A stretch of 5,995 nucleotides of DNA from Opitutaceae bacterium UBA4094 (GCA_002382525.1 DFYA01000123.1:1-5995); one strand, 5' to 3'; counted from the stretch's first letter, positions 1 to 5,995 are shown. Notes: generated by a model from the sequence alone, not told the origin. Numbers and translations: made by a program.

Positions 1-1403
1 GCGTCGGCCGGGTGAAACACCTGGTCTGGGCCGGCGAGCTCGAAGCCGGTAAGCCCGGCGGGAGCGGCTTTCAGGGCGGACGGCGACGGCTGGAAGGTGA
101 TCCGGTAGCCGGCGCCCTCGCGTAAGGCCGATTTGAATACAGGACCGGAGTCGACGAGGTCTTTGACGGAATAGGTGCGGGCGAGGGCGAGCAGGGCGAG
201 GCGTTCGCCGACGGGCTTTTTGTTTTTTGGATGGAGGCCCTTGGGTTCGCCGACGTCGATGGTGATGGCCTGACCGGTGTGGGGAAGGGAGAGGGCCTGG
301 GTCTGGGCTTCGCGGAGCTCGGCCCAATGCCATGTATCCGAATTTCGGTTACCGTGGTCGAAGTTGGGAAGTTGGACCCAGTAAACCGGCAGATCGGGTT
401 CGGCGAACTGGGTGCGGAAGCCGGAGACGAGGGCCCGCATGCGGAGGGCGTAACCGGAGGCCTGCGAGGTGTTGGACTCGCCCTGATACCAAATCGCGCC
501 GCGCAATGCGAAGGGCGCGAGCGGGGCGATCATGCCATTGTTGAGCGCGGTGATCGTGCGGTAGTTCGCGGTGCCGCGCGGAGCCTTGGGGATGGGGTCG
601 TTGAACGGCTGCTTGGCTGCCTTGGCGGCATCGCGAGCGGCCTCCCATGATTTGAAGAGCGCCTCGAAGGTGGCTTTCTCCTCGGCGGTGGGGCGGGGAA
701 ATTTTTCGTGATGGGCGAACGCGCGGGCCAGTTCGGGCGTGGTGCGGTAGGCCTCGGTGGCGATCCAGGGGTCGATGCCGGAACCGCCCCACGTGCTGTT
801 GAGGATGCCAACCGGGACGTTGAGGCGACGGTGCAGTTCGAGGGCGAAATGGTAGGCGACGGCGCTGAATTGTCCGGCGGTGGCGGGCAGGGCGGCGGCC
901 CAGGAACCGTCGACGGTGGACGCCGGGTCGTTAGCCGGGTTTTTGGCGGCTTTGAATTGGCGGATCAGCGGGAAGTGGATGGCGGCGAGCTCGGGCTTGG
1001 TGGCGACGTAGGCGAGGGGCCATTCCATGTTCGACTGGCCGGAGGCGAGCCAGACCTCGCCGACGAGGATGTCGCGGATGGTGTGGGCGGCGGGAGTGGC
1101 GGAGCCTTTGACCACCAGTTCGCGAGGCGAGGCGGAAGCGGGGAGGGCGGCGAGGGTGACGCGCCAGCGGCCGGAGGCGTCGGCCGTGGTGACGAGGGAT
1201 TGGCCGGCGAAGGTGGCGGTGATCTTTTCGCCGGGGGTGGCGGTGCCCCAGACGGGGAGGGGTTTTTCGCGTTGCAGGACGGCGCCGTCGCGGAACGGGG
1301 GAGCGAGGGTGACGGCGGCGTGCGCGTGTAGTGAAACAGCCAATACCGAAACGAGAGCGAGGAGGCCGCGGAGGCGGGGGAGGTGGGTAGGCAGGGTAAG
1401 CAC
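1..1403 (-). CDS. Sialate O-acetylesterase family protein (SGNH/SASA esterase), secreted, 3' end cut by window edge
   Basis: A secreted carbohydrate esterase of the sialate O-acetylesterase (SASA) family, which removes O-acetyl groups from sialic acids or other acetylated glycans. The frame is open from a GTG at 1403 to the window edge (467 codons). I chose this GTG because it gives a good signal peptide: a basic start (residues 1-12), a hydrophobic core LLALVSVLAVSL, and cleavage after AHA at residue 29. The mature start APPFRDGAVLQREKPLPVWG is the family's usual N-terminal beta region. SGNH block I is GEVWLASGQSNMEW (residues 115-128), with probable nucleophile Ser124. NSTWGGS is at 202-208, IWYQGESN at 304-311, and the histidine block GLHPKNKKPVGERLA at 389-403, with probable catalytic His391. 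The residue two before His391 is Gly where I expect Asp. The last residues seen, GFELAGPDQVFHPAD, normally lie about 40-60 residues before the end, so the gene should finish shortly outside the window. The true substrate is unknown; many relatives probably deacetylate plant or algal polysaccharides. A start further downstream (TTG in the signal core) is less likely. Confidence 0.93.
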   Translation of the reverse strand, partial: MLTLPTHLPRLRGLLALVSVLAVSLHAHAAVTLAPPFRDGAVLQREKPLPVWGTATPGEKITATFAGQSLVTTADASGRWRVTLAALPASASPRELVVKGSATPAAHTIRDILVGEVWLASGQSNMEWPLAYVATKPELAAIHFPLIRQFKAAKNPANDPASTVDGSWAAALPATAGQFSAVAYHFALELHRRLNVPVGILNSTWGGSGIDPWIATEAYRTTPELARAFAHHEKFPRPTAEEKATFEALFKSWEAARDAAKAAKQPFNDPIPKAPRGTANYRTITALNNGMIAPLAPFALRGAIWYQGESNTSQASGYALRMRALVSGFRTQFAEPDLPVYWVQLPNFDHGNRNSDTWHWAELREAQTQALSLPHTGQAITIDVGEPKGLHPKNKKPVGERLALLALARTYSVKDLVDSGPVFKSALREGAGYRITFQPSPSALKAAPAGLTGFELAGPDQVFHPAD

Positions 1404-1421
1404 GGGGCGGAAGGGACGGAA

Positions 1422-1456
1422 TTTTTTAACCGCGAAGGACGCTAAGGGGCGCGAAG
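1422..1456. repeat. Degenerate CGAAGGACGC-type interspersed repeat
   Basis: On the plus strand a T-run and AACC lead into CGCGAAGGA, CGCTAAGGGG and CGCGAAG, which are three imperfect copies of a unit of about 10 bases. From memory, near-identical strings (AACCGCAAAGGACGCAAAGG and AACCACGAAGGACACGAAGG types) are widely scattered between genes in Verrucomicrobia, Planctomycetes and other environmental bacteria, and yield spurious peptides such as TAKDAKG. One plus-strand frame here reads FLTAKDAKGRE, which fits. It lies in the presumed 5' leader of the esterase gene, ending about 19 nt before its GTG. The function is unknown. Confidence 0.5.
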
Positions 1457-1499
1457 TCGGCGGGGGACTGCGGGGGTGGAGCGGTCGGGGGTGATCGTT

Positions 1500-1568
1500 C
1501 TCGTTCTCTTACTCGTTCTCGATTTTGAAGGTCGGGTGGGGGCGGAGGAGAACGAGTAAGAGAACGAG
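1500..1568. repeat. Perfect 21-bp inverted repeat with 27-nt loop, just after the GH125 stop
   Basis: The left arm (1500-1520) and right arm (1548-1568) are exact reverse complements over 21 bases, separated by 27 nt. The left arm is built from hexamers (GTTCTC, TTACTC, GTTCTC), and one more GTTCTC precedes it from 1495. On the transcribed minus strand the arm begins one base after the GH125 TAA stop, so the mRNA would carry a long 3' stem-loop. No T-run follows on either side, so it is not a standard intrinsic terminator. It looks like an interspersed palindromic (REP-like) element, or a 3' mRNA-protecting or processing hairpin. Confidence 0.85.
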
Positions 1569-1569
1569 G

Positions 1570-2904
1570 TTAGCGGAGGAGGTGGGGGCGGTCGCGGTGG
1601 AGGGTGACGATGAGTTCGCCGAAGAGGGTGTTGGCCCAGGCGAACCACGGACGGGTGAAGCGGGCGGGATCGTCGGCGTTGAACGACTCGTGCATGAAGC
1701 CGGTGCCGGCGTGGGTGGTCTTCAGGGTGTGCAGGCAGGCAAGGATTTCGTCGTCGTTGGTGGACGTGAGGGCCTGCATTGAGAGCGCCATGGGCCAGAT
1801 GGTGCCGGGGCCGGTGTGAGGGCTGCCGACGCCGGAAGCGGAGGCGCCGGTGACGTAGTGCGGATTGTCGGTGCTGAGAACAAAGGCGCGGGTGCGGAGG
1901 TAGCGCGCGTCGTCGGGGGCGCAGAAGCCGAGGTAGGGGAGCGAAAGGAGCGACGGGACGTTGGCGTCGTCCATGAGGTGATGGTTGCCGTATCCATCGG
2001 TCTCATACGCCCAGATCTCGCCGTGGACGGGATGGTGGACGACGGCGTGGGTTTCGAGGGCGCGGGTGATGGTTTCGGCCTGCGTATGGGCCTCGGCCGC
2101 GAGGTCGTCGCAGTGGAGCGTGGCGAGGAGGAACGTGAGGTCGCGGAGGGCGACGGCGATCATGGCGTTGGCCGGGACGAGGAAAGGGAGCTGCACCATG
2201 TCGTCGGACGGGCGGAAACTGCAGCGGATGAGTCCGCAGTTGGCGGTGCGGACCTTGGAGCTTTGGCTGCCGCGAATATCGCCGACGACGCGTTCGAAGG
2301 CGTAGGGCGAGCGGGAGGGATCGTCGCCGACGGATTGTTCGACGCGGAGGAGGGCGAACACGGCGGCGACGGCGCGTTGCCAGTCGGCGTCGAACGGAGC
2401 GATGTCGCCGGTGGCGCGCCAGTAGGCGTGGGAGAGGCGCAGGAAGTAGGCGAGGCTGTCGAGTTCCCACTTACGCTCGTGGACGCCGGGGAGCATGAGC
2501 GTGATGTCGGTTTTCCAATACCCTTGGACCGGGTCGCGGTAGAAGGCGTTCGCGTAGGGATCGAGGAGGATGGAGGCCGCTTGGCGGTTGATGACGCCGG
2601 CGAGCAAGGCGCGTAGATTGGCGTCGGAGCGGGCGAGCGGGAGGCACGGCCAGACTTGTGCGGCGGAATCGCGGAGCCACATGGCATCGATGTCGCCGGT
2701 GATGACGTAGGTGTCGGGGCGTCCGTCTGAGGCGACCCGATGATCGATCGTGGTGTCGAGGGTGTTCGGAAAACAGTTCTCGAAGAGCCACGCGAGTTCA
2801 GGGTCGGCGATGCCGGCGGAGACGCGGGAGATCAGCGACTCCACGGTTTCGTTGGTGAAGCGACGTTCGGCGACGGGCGGGCGTTGGGAGACGAGGATGG
2901 ACAT
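1570..2904 (-). CDS. Glycoside hydrolase family 125 exo-alpha-1,6-mannosidase
   Basis: A GH125 enzyme (formerly DUF1237), an inverting exo-alpha-mannosidase that releases terminal alpha-1,6-linked mannose from N-glycan or mannan fragments. The (alpha/alpha)6-barrel motifs run in order (numbered from the 2904 ATG): ENCFPNTLDTT near 42-52, GDIDAMWLRDSAAQVWP 70-86, LDPYANAFY 114-122, KWELDSL 145-151, GLIRCSFRPSDD 224-235, DDANVPSLLSLPYLG 312-326, HTGPGTIWPMALSMQALT 363-380, GTGFMHESFN 400-409 and FTRPWFAWANTLFGELI 416-432. By analogy with characterised GH125 enzymes, Asp234 or Asp235 is the likely general acid and Glu406 the likely general base. The length (444 aa) is normal. There is no signal peptide, so it probably acts in the cytoplasm on imported oligosaccharides. 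Two in-frame ATGs are possible: 2937 (455 aa) and 2904. I prefer 2904, because RPPVAERRF then sits near the N-terminus as in relatives and because the 2937 ATG lies only 7 nt past a terminator hairpin. Neither start has a Shine-Dalgarno. The TAA stop abuts the 1500-1568 inverted repeat. Confidence 0.94.
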   Translation of the reverse strand: MSILVSQRPPVAERRFTNETVESLISRVSAGIADPELAWLFENCFPNTLDTTIDHRVASDGRPDTYVITGDIDAMWLRDSAAQVWPCLPLARSDANLRALLAGVINRQAASILLDPYANAFYRDPVQGYWKTDITLMLPGVHERKWELDSLAYFLRLSHAYWRATGDIAPFDADWQRAVAAVFALLRVEQSVGDDPSRSPYAFERVVGDIRGSQSSKVRTANCGLIRCSFRPSDDMVQLPFLVPANAMIAVALRDLTFLLATLHCDDLAAEAHTQAETITRALETHAVVHHPVHGEIWAYETDGYGNHHLMDDANVPSLLSLPYLGFCAPDDARYLRTRAFVLSTDNPHYVTGASASGVGSPHTGPGTIWPMALSMQALTSTNDDEILACLHTLKTTHAGTGFMHESFNADDPARFTRPWFAWANTLFGELIVTLHRDRPHLLR

Positions 2905-2938
2905 GAGTGGCGGGCGCGACGGAGCGAGGAGTGTCATT

Positions 2939-2970
2939 CAAGCAAAACGCCGACTGGGGAGTCGGCGTTT
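2939..2970 (-). terminator. Intrinsic terminator of the PEP-CTERM gene, next to the GH125 start
   Basis: On the minus strand an 11-bp perfect stem (AAACGCCGACT pairing with AGTCGGCGTTT; arms 2970-2960 and 2955-2945) closes a CCCC loop and is followed by TTTTGCTT. It lies 23 nt after the PEP-CTERM stop codon. The opposite strand has no T-run after the hairpin, so it works in the minus direction. The stem ends 7 nt before the upstream GH125 ATG (2937), so GH125 must be made from readthrough, from a promoter overlapping this region, or by using the later ATG. An attenuator role is possible. Confidence 0.82.
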
Positions 2971-2993
2971 GAGGGCTGGATGATAGGCGCGGA

Positions 2994-4694
2994 TCAGAGC
3001 GATCGGCGGGTGCGGCGGGCGGTGGCGAGGGCCAGGCCGGCGGCGCCGAGGAGGAGGGTGTAGGTGGACGGTTCGGGGATAGCGGCGAACTGCACGGTGA
3101 AGGAGTTGGTCGCGTCGTTGAAGAGGTAGCCGGTGCCGCCGCCGTAGGTGGTGTCGAGCATGTAGCCGTCGGGACCGTTGATCACGAAGGTGGCGGAGAC
3201 GGAGTTCCACGTGCCGGAGCCCGCGAAGAGGCTGTAGGCGACGCCGGTTTGGACGGTGCCGAGGCTGGTGAAGTCAACGGTGACGGTGCCGCCGAGGGTG
3301 AGGGCGGAGGTGCCGAAGTTGATGGCGTCGATCTGGGCGCCGTTGAGGTCGAAGTCGAAGGTGGCTCCGCTGGAGGCGGACAGGCCCCCGGTGAGGTGGA
3401 GGGTGCCGATCGAGCTGACGCCGTTTTGATTCATGTCGCCGGCGGAGAAGCGGCTGGTGGCGCCATTCGCGATGACGGCGCTGGTCGAGATGCCGGTGCC
3501 TGCGAGGGTGGCGCCGTTGAAGACGGTGAGGGTGTTACCGGTGCCGGTGGCGGAGCCAGAGGTGTTAGCGAGGATGAGCGCGCCGGCGTGGACCTCGGTG
3601 TTGCGGTTGTAGGTGTTGCCGGCAAGCCGGGTGAACGCGACGACGCCCGCGCCTTCTTTGATGAAGAGGCCGGTGCCGCCGGTGCCGCTAATCGTGCCGC
3701 TGAAGTTGACGCGTCCGCCCGAGGCGGCGGAGAGACGGAGGTTGGAAGAGGCGTTGTTACCGCCGCTGATGTTGCCGGAGTATTCCGAGACGTGGGCGGT
3801 GGAGCCGCCGATAATCATCTGGGTGGTGGCGTCGCCGGTTTTGCCGGCGCTGATGTTGGTGGCGATGGTGCGGGCGCCGTTGGTGAGGATCGCGGCGGTG
3901 CCGTTGGCGACGGTGCCGGAGTTGGTGAGCTGGGCGTTGCCGCTGCCGAGGGCGTTGTTGTGTCCGAGGTAGGCGATGCCGTTGACCACTTGGGCGCCGG
4001 CGGTGCTGAGGATGTTGTCACCGTTGATGTAGGTCTTGGAGGTGGAGGAGCCGTTGACCTGCAGCCGCGTGGAGGCGGTGCCGCCGGGAGAGCCGCCGAG
4101 GGTGCCGTTGAAGATGATCACGCTGTCCGCGTGCGTGCCACGGAGTTGGACCGTCTTGATGCCGGTGGCGTCGGAACTGGCGGCGAAGGTGATGTTACCA
4201 TCGATCGTCACCGTGTTGGCCTGATTGGTCTGGATGAGGAAGGCGCGATCCGCGGTGACGGTGGCGAAGTTGGCGATGAGGTTGGTGCCGACGGTGATGT
4301 CGCCGCCGCTTTTGCCGTTGAGGAGCGTGGTGCCGGTGAGCGTGATGGGCCCGCCTTGAAACGTGTAAGCGCCGGTGGTGGAGAGCTCGGTGACGAGGCT
4401 GGCCGCGGTGATGCCACCGGCGTCAACGGTCACGACGCCGCCGTCGACGCCACGAAATTCGGCGAGGTCGGCAGCGTTGGTGGTGTTGTTCCAGGCGAAC
4501 GGAGCGACGCCGCCGGTATTGCTGGTGCTCCAGTGGGCCGAGGAGGTGTTCCAATCGCCGGATCCGCCGAGGCCGGCGGTGGCGCCGTTGGTGTCCCAAT
4601 AATAGGTCGCGGCGGAGAGGGTGCTGAGGCAGACGGCTGAAGCGAACAACGAACGCAGGATAAGGCGCGCGGCGGTGGTGGTGGGAGGGTTCAT
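2994..4694 (-). CDS. PEP-CTERM sorted protein with autotransporter-associated beta-strand repeat
   Basis: A 566-residue exported protein of unknown specific role. From the ATG at 4694 the signal peptide is clear: basic n-region with AARLILR, hydrophobic SLFASAVCLSTLSA, and likely cleavage after residue 28 (LSA/ATYYWDTNG). The YYWDTNG...GDWNTSSAHWS opening is typical of passenger-like proteins of Verrucomicrobia. The body is rich in Gly, Thr, Ser, Asn and Val, as in a right-handed beta-helix. Residues about 346-400 (KEGAGVVAFT, then NTYNRNTEVHAGALILAN, then GNTLTVFNGATLAGTG) match the autotransporter-associated beta-strand repeat. The end is a textbook PEP-CTERM signal: IPEPSTY at 539-545, a short hydrophobic helix (TLLLGAAGLALATA), then RRTRRSL. 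An exosortase encoded elsewhere should cleave and sort it to the envelope or surface. No outer-membrane beta-barrel follows, so it is not a classic autotransporter. The frame is open upstream to a TTG at 4829, but that start would bury the signal peptide. A terminator follows 23 nt after the stop. Confidence 0.9.
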   Translation of the reverse strand: MNPPTTTAARLILRSLFASAVCLSTLSAATYYWDTNGATAGLGGSGDWNTSSAHWSTSNTGGVAPFAWNNTTNAADLAEFRGVDGGVVTVDAGGITAASLVTELSTTGAYTFQGGPITLTGTTLLNGKSGGDITVGTNLIANFATVTADRAFLIQTNQANTVTIDGNITFAASSDATGIKTVQLRGTHADSVIIFNGTLGGSPGGTASTRLQVNGSSTSKTYINGDNILSTAGAQVVNGIAYLGHNNALGSGNAQLTNSGTVANGTAAILTNGARTIATNISAGKTGDATTQMIIGGSTAHVSEYSGNISGGNNASSNLRLSAASGGRVNFSGTISGTGGTGLFIKEGAGVVAFTRLAGNTYNRNTEVHAGALILANTSGSATGTGNTLTVFNGATLAGTGISTSAVIANGATSRFSAGDMNQNGVSSIGTLHLTGGLSASSGATFDFDLNGAQIDAINFGTSALTLGGTVTVDFTSLGTVQTGVAYSLFAGSGTWNSVSATFVINGPDGYMLDTTYGGGTGYLFNDATNSFTVQFAAIPEPSTYTLLLGAAGLALATARRTRRSL

Positions 4695-4737
4695 GGGGGT
4701 GTCGGGACCGAATGATGTAATCGAATCGTGGATACGG

Positions 4738-4770
4738 GTGGTGCGATGGCGGGTGCCTGACACCACGGTG
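4738..4770. repeat. GGTGCCTGACACC palindromic element in the leader of the PEP-CTERM gene
   Basis: GTGGTG (4738-4743) and CACCAC (4761-4766) form one inverted repeat. Inside and beside it, GGTG-CCTGA-CACC (4752-4764) and CACC-AC-GGTG (4761-4770) make competing short stems. From memory, the core GGTGCCTGACACC (or GGTGTCAGGCACC) recurs between genes in many environmental genomes and resembles REP-type sequences; I cannot test that here. It lies 44-76 nt upstream of the PEP-CTERM ATG, probably in the transcribed leader. Confidence 0.4.
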
Positions 4771-4805
4771 GACCCTGTTCTTGGCCCGGAGCAACGGGCT
4801 CGGTT

Positions 4806-4838
4806 CGCAATAGATTGCGTAAATCGCAACCGTTTGAA
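4806..4838. promoter_or_regulatory. Candidate LacI-type operator with overlapping CGCAA/TTGCG palindromes
   Basis: Three half-sites lie in 24 bases: CGCAAT (4806-4811), ATTGCG (4814-4819) and CGCAA (4825-4829). They form two perfect overlapping palindromes, CGCAAT-AG-ATTGCG and TTGCG-TAAAT-CGCAA. Overlapping the last, CGCAACCGTTTGAA (4825-4838) matches the general LacI-family pattern TGNAANCGNTTNCA at 8 of 10 fixed positions. The site lies between the lacI-family gene and the PEP-CTERM gene, about 110-145 nt before the latter's ATG. A weak minus-strand promoter can be drawn around it (TTCAAA, 18 nt, TCTATT), which would put the palindromes between -35 and -10. That this regulator binds here is inferred. 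Confidence 0.4.
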
Positions 4839-4884
4839 TAGGAGCGACTAGCGAGAAGTGGGCCGCGTGGCCGCCCGGGCTTGA

Positions 4885-5916
4885 TTATTTGCGGGAACGC
4901 GAGCGGGTGAGGCTGGGGCCGCCGACCCATTCGCCCTCGACCATGGAGGTGACGGGGATCGGGGGGACGCCGCGTTCGCCGCGGCGGATCTGCGCGACGA
5001 CGAGGTCGACGGCAGTGGCGCCGATGGCGGCAGGGCGCTGGTTGATGCCCGCGATTTCCGGTTCGGTGGCGACCCAGTTGAGGGTGGCGAAGTCGATTTC
5101 GCCGGGGGCGCGGATGCCGCTACTCTGGAGTTTGTGAAGCACCTGGGGGTTGTCGCTGACGACGACTTCGAGTTTTTCGGACAGCGCCCAGTCGGGGATG
5201 CGGTGGCGGGTCGCTTCTTCGAACAGGAAAATCTTCAGAGGCGAGGCCGGGTAGCGGCGCTGGGTGAGTAAGGCGGCGGAGAGCCAGAGGTCGTCGACGC
5301 GGCCGCTAGTGTCTTCATAAATGCACAGGCCGATGCGGGTGTAGCCGAGGCGGCGGAGATTGCGGACGGCGCTGAGCAGGGCGTGGAAGTGATGCGGGGT
5401 GACGCGGTGGAGGTCGGGGCGGAGGAGCGAGTAGGCGATGGTGACGCAGCTGAAGCGAGGCCAGTCGAGGTTGAGGCGGCTGTGGGCGGCGGAGGTGGGC
5501 GGGATGATGAGGCCGACGATGCCGCGGCTGTAGAGGATGCGGCTGAGGCGTTCGCCGGTCATACCGGGTTCGCGGAGCCAGAAGTGTTCGATGCGGTAGC
5601 CGTTGCGGTGGGCGTGATCGAGGGCGCCTTGGAAAAGAGGGCCGTAGAACGGGTTGGTGCGCCATTCGTCGGCGGTGGCGAAGTTGGTGACGTAGGCAAG
5701 GGTGGTGACTTCGGAGCCGCCGGTTTTGCCGCGGCGGCGGCGGGCGAACGCGGAGAGAAGCGGATCGGGGCGGTAGCCGAGCTTTGTCGCCACATTTTGG
5801 ATACGGTCACGGGTAGCCTTGGGGATCTGCGGGTCCATGCCGAGGGCGCGGCTGACGGTCGCGGCGGAGACCCCGGCGGCGGCGGCGACCTCCTTCATGG
5901 TTACATGCTGGGGCAT
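4885..5916 (-). CDS. LacI-family transcriptional regulator
   Basis: A 343-residue sugar-responsive DNA-binding regulator. The N-terminal helix-turn-helix is canonical: VTMKEVAAAAGVSAATVSRAL at residues 5-25, with recognition helix SAATVSRAL, followed by IPKATRDRIQNVATKLGYRPDP and the hinge LLSAFARRRRG. The run of four arginines after the hinge (59-62) is typical of verrucomicrobial members and unlike Escherichia coli LacI. The periplasmic-binding-protein-like effector domain runs from about 70 to 332. It includes NPFYGPLFQGALDHAHRNGY (88-107), RGIVGLIIPP (131-140), LGYTRIGLCIYED (190-202) and the closing INQRPAAIGATAVDLVVAQI (291-310), all usual for the family. The ATG at 5916 is preferred over an upstream TTG at 5952, which adds 12 low-complexity residues, because family members begin just before the TMKEVA helix. 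An ATG at 5898 (MKEV) would cut the first helix. It is codirectional with the genes below and may regulate them. The effector cannot be predicted, though a mannoside would suit the neighbours. No convincing terminator follows its stop. Confidence 0.94.
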   Translation of the reverse strand: MPQHVTMKEVAAAAGVSAATVSRALGMDPQIPKATRDRIQNVATKLGYRPDPLLSAFARRRRGKTGGSEVTTLAYVTNFATADEWRTNPFYGPLFQGALDHAHRNGYRIEHFWLREPGMTGERLSRILYSRGIVGLIIPPTSAAHSRLNLDWPRFSCVTIAYSLLRPDLHRVTPHHFHALLSAVRNLRRLGYTRIGLCIYEDTSGRVDDLWLSAALLTQRRYPASPLKIFLFEEATRHRIPDWALSEKLEVVVSDNPQVLHKLQSSGIRAPGEIDFATLNWVATEPEIAGINQRPAAIGATAVDLVVAQIRRGERGVPPIPVTSMVEGEWVGGPSLTRSRSRK

Positions 5917-5995
5917 GGGCCGCGAACATGACGAAGGCGCGGGGCGAGGCAAGGCGGGCGGGGGGCGGGGGATGGTTCGGGGCGATCCCGGTGGC

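Noticed and set aside
349..811. Minus-strand open frames of 147 and 93 codons within the esterase
   Set aside because: They are Arg/Pro/Ser-rich out-of-frame readings. The true minus-strand frame is open from 1403 to the window edge and carries the esterase motifs.
1419..1428. AT-rich run TTAAAAAATT upstream of the esterase, as a -10 promoter box
   Set aside because: No suitable -35 lies at the right spacing, and the run belongs to the interspersed repeat, so I do not call a promoter.
708..1494. Plus-strand open frames opposite the esterase and its upstream gap
   Set aside because: They mirror the SASA esterase frame, and the end of one reads through the CGAAGGACGC-type repeat, giving the spurious TAKDAKG peptide.
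1500..1568. CRISPR or intrinsic terminator reading of the inverted repeat
   Set aside because: There is one inverted pair and no array of spaced direct repeats, so it is not CRISPR. No T-tract follows the stem, so it is not a standard terminator.
1816..2616. A plus-strand open frame of 266 codons opposite the GH125 gene
   Set aside because: Same shadow effect; the minus strand encodes unmistakable GH125 motifs over this stretch.
3249..4640. A 463-codon open frame on the plus strand opposite the PEP-CTERM gene
   Set aside because: It is Gly/Ala/Val/Glu/Asp-rich low-complexity sequence with no domain-like pattern. It is the mirror of a high-GC coding frame whose minus-strand product has a signal peptide, a repeat and a PEP-CTERM end.
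4860..4880. GC-rich short hairpin after the LacI stop, as a terminator
   Set aside because: The stem is only about 4 bp around GGCC and no T-run follows in the minus direction, so termination is not supported.

Overview
The window is about two-thirds G+C and holds four genes, all on the minus strand and read from high to low coordinates. No organism is named. A PEP-CTERM protein carrying an autotransporter-type beta-strand repeat, a LacI regulator with an ArgArg-rich hinge, a GH125 mannosidase and a secreted sialate O-acetylesterase-like enzyme fit a carbohydrate-degrading member of the Verrucomicrobiota, most likely the Opitutaceae. This placement rests on family resemblance and style, not on a marker gene. 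None of the genes has a clear Shine-Dalgarno sequence.

Layout in the direction of transcription: (1) a LacI-family regulator (5916-4885), with only 79 nt of upstream sequence in the window and nothing recognisable in it; (2) a 190-nt gap with overlapping CGCAA/TTGCG palindromes (a possible LacI-type operator) and a GGTGCCTGACACC-type palindromic element; (3) a secreted 566-residue PEP-CTERM protein with a passenger-like beta-helical body (4694-2994); (4) a strong intrinsic terminator (2970-2945); (5) a cytoplasmic-looking GH125 exo-alpha-1,6-mannosidase (2904 or 2937 to 1570); (6) a 166-nt gap holding a perfect 21-bp inverted repeat and a degenerate CGAAGGACGC-type interspersed repeat; (7) a secreted sialate O-acetylesterase-family enzyme (1403 to beyond position 1), open at the window edge and lacking its last few dozen codons.

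Taken together, this looks like part of a glycan-use locus. The esterase would remove acetyl groups from glycans outside the cytoplasm, the GH125 enzyme would trim alpha-1,6-linked mannose inside it, and the LacI protein could link expression to a sugar signal. The PEP-CTERM protein would be surface- or envelope-sorted by an exosortase encoded elsewhere. The functional link is inferred from proximity and shared strand. The terminator in front of GH125 argues against one simple operon.

I found no CRISPR array, RNA gene, transposase or clearly new defence or mobile system. The long plus-strand open frames are shadows of the minus-strand genes. The most interesting material is non-coding: the terminator almost touching the GH125 start, the perfect inverted repeat directly after the GH125 stop, and two probable interspersed repeat families.
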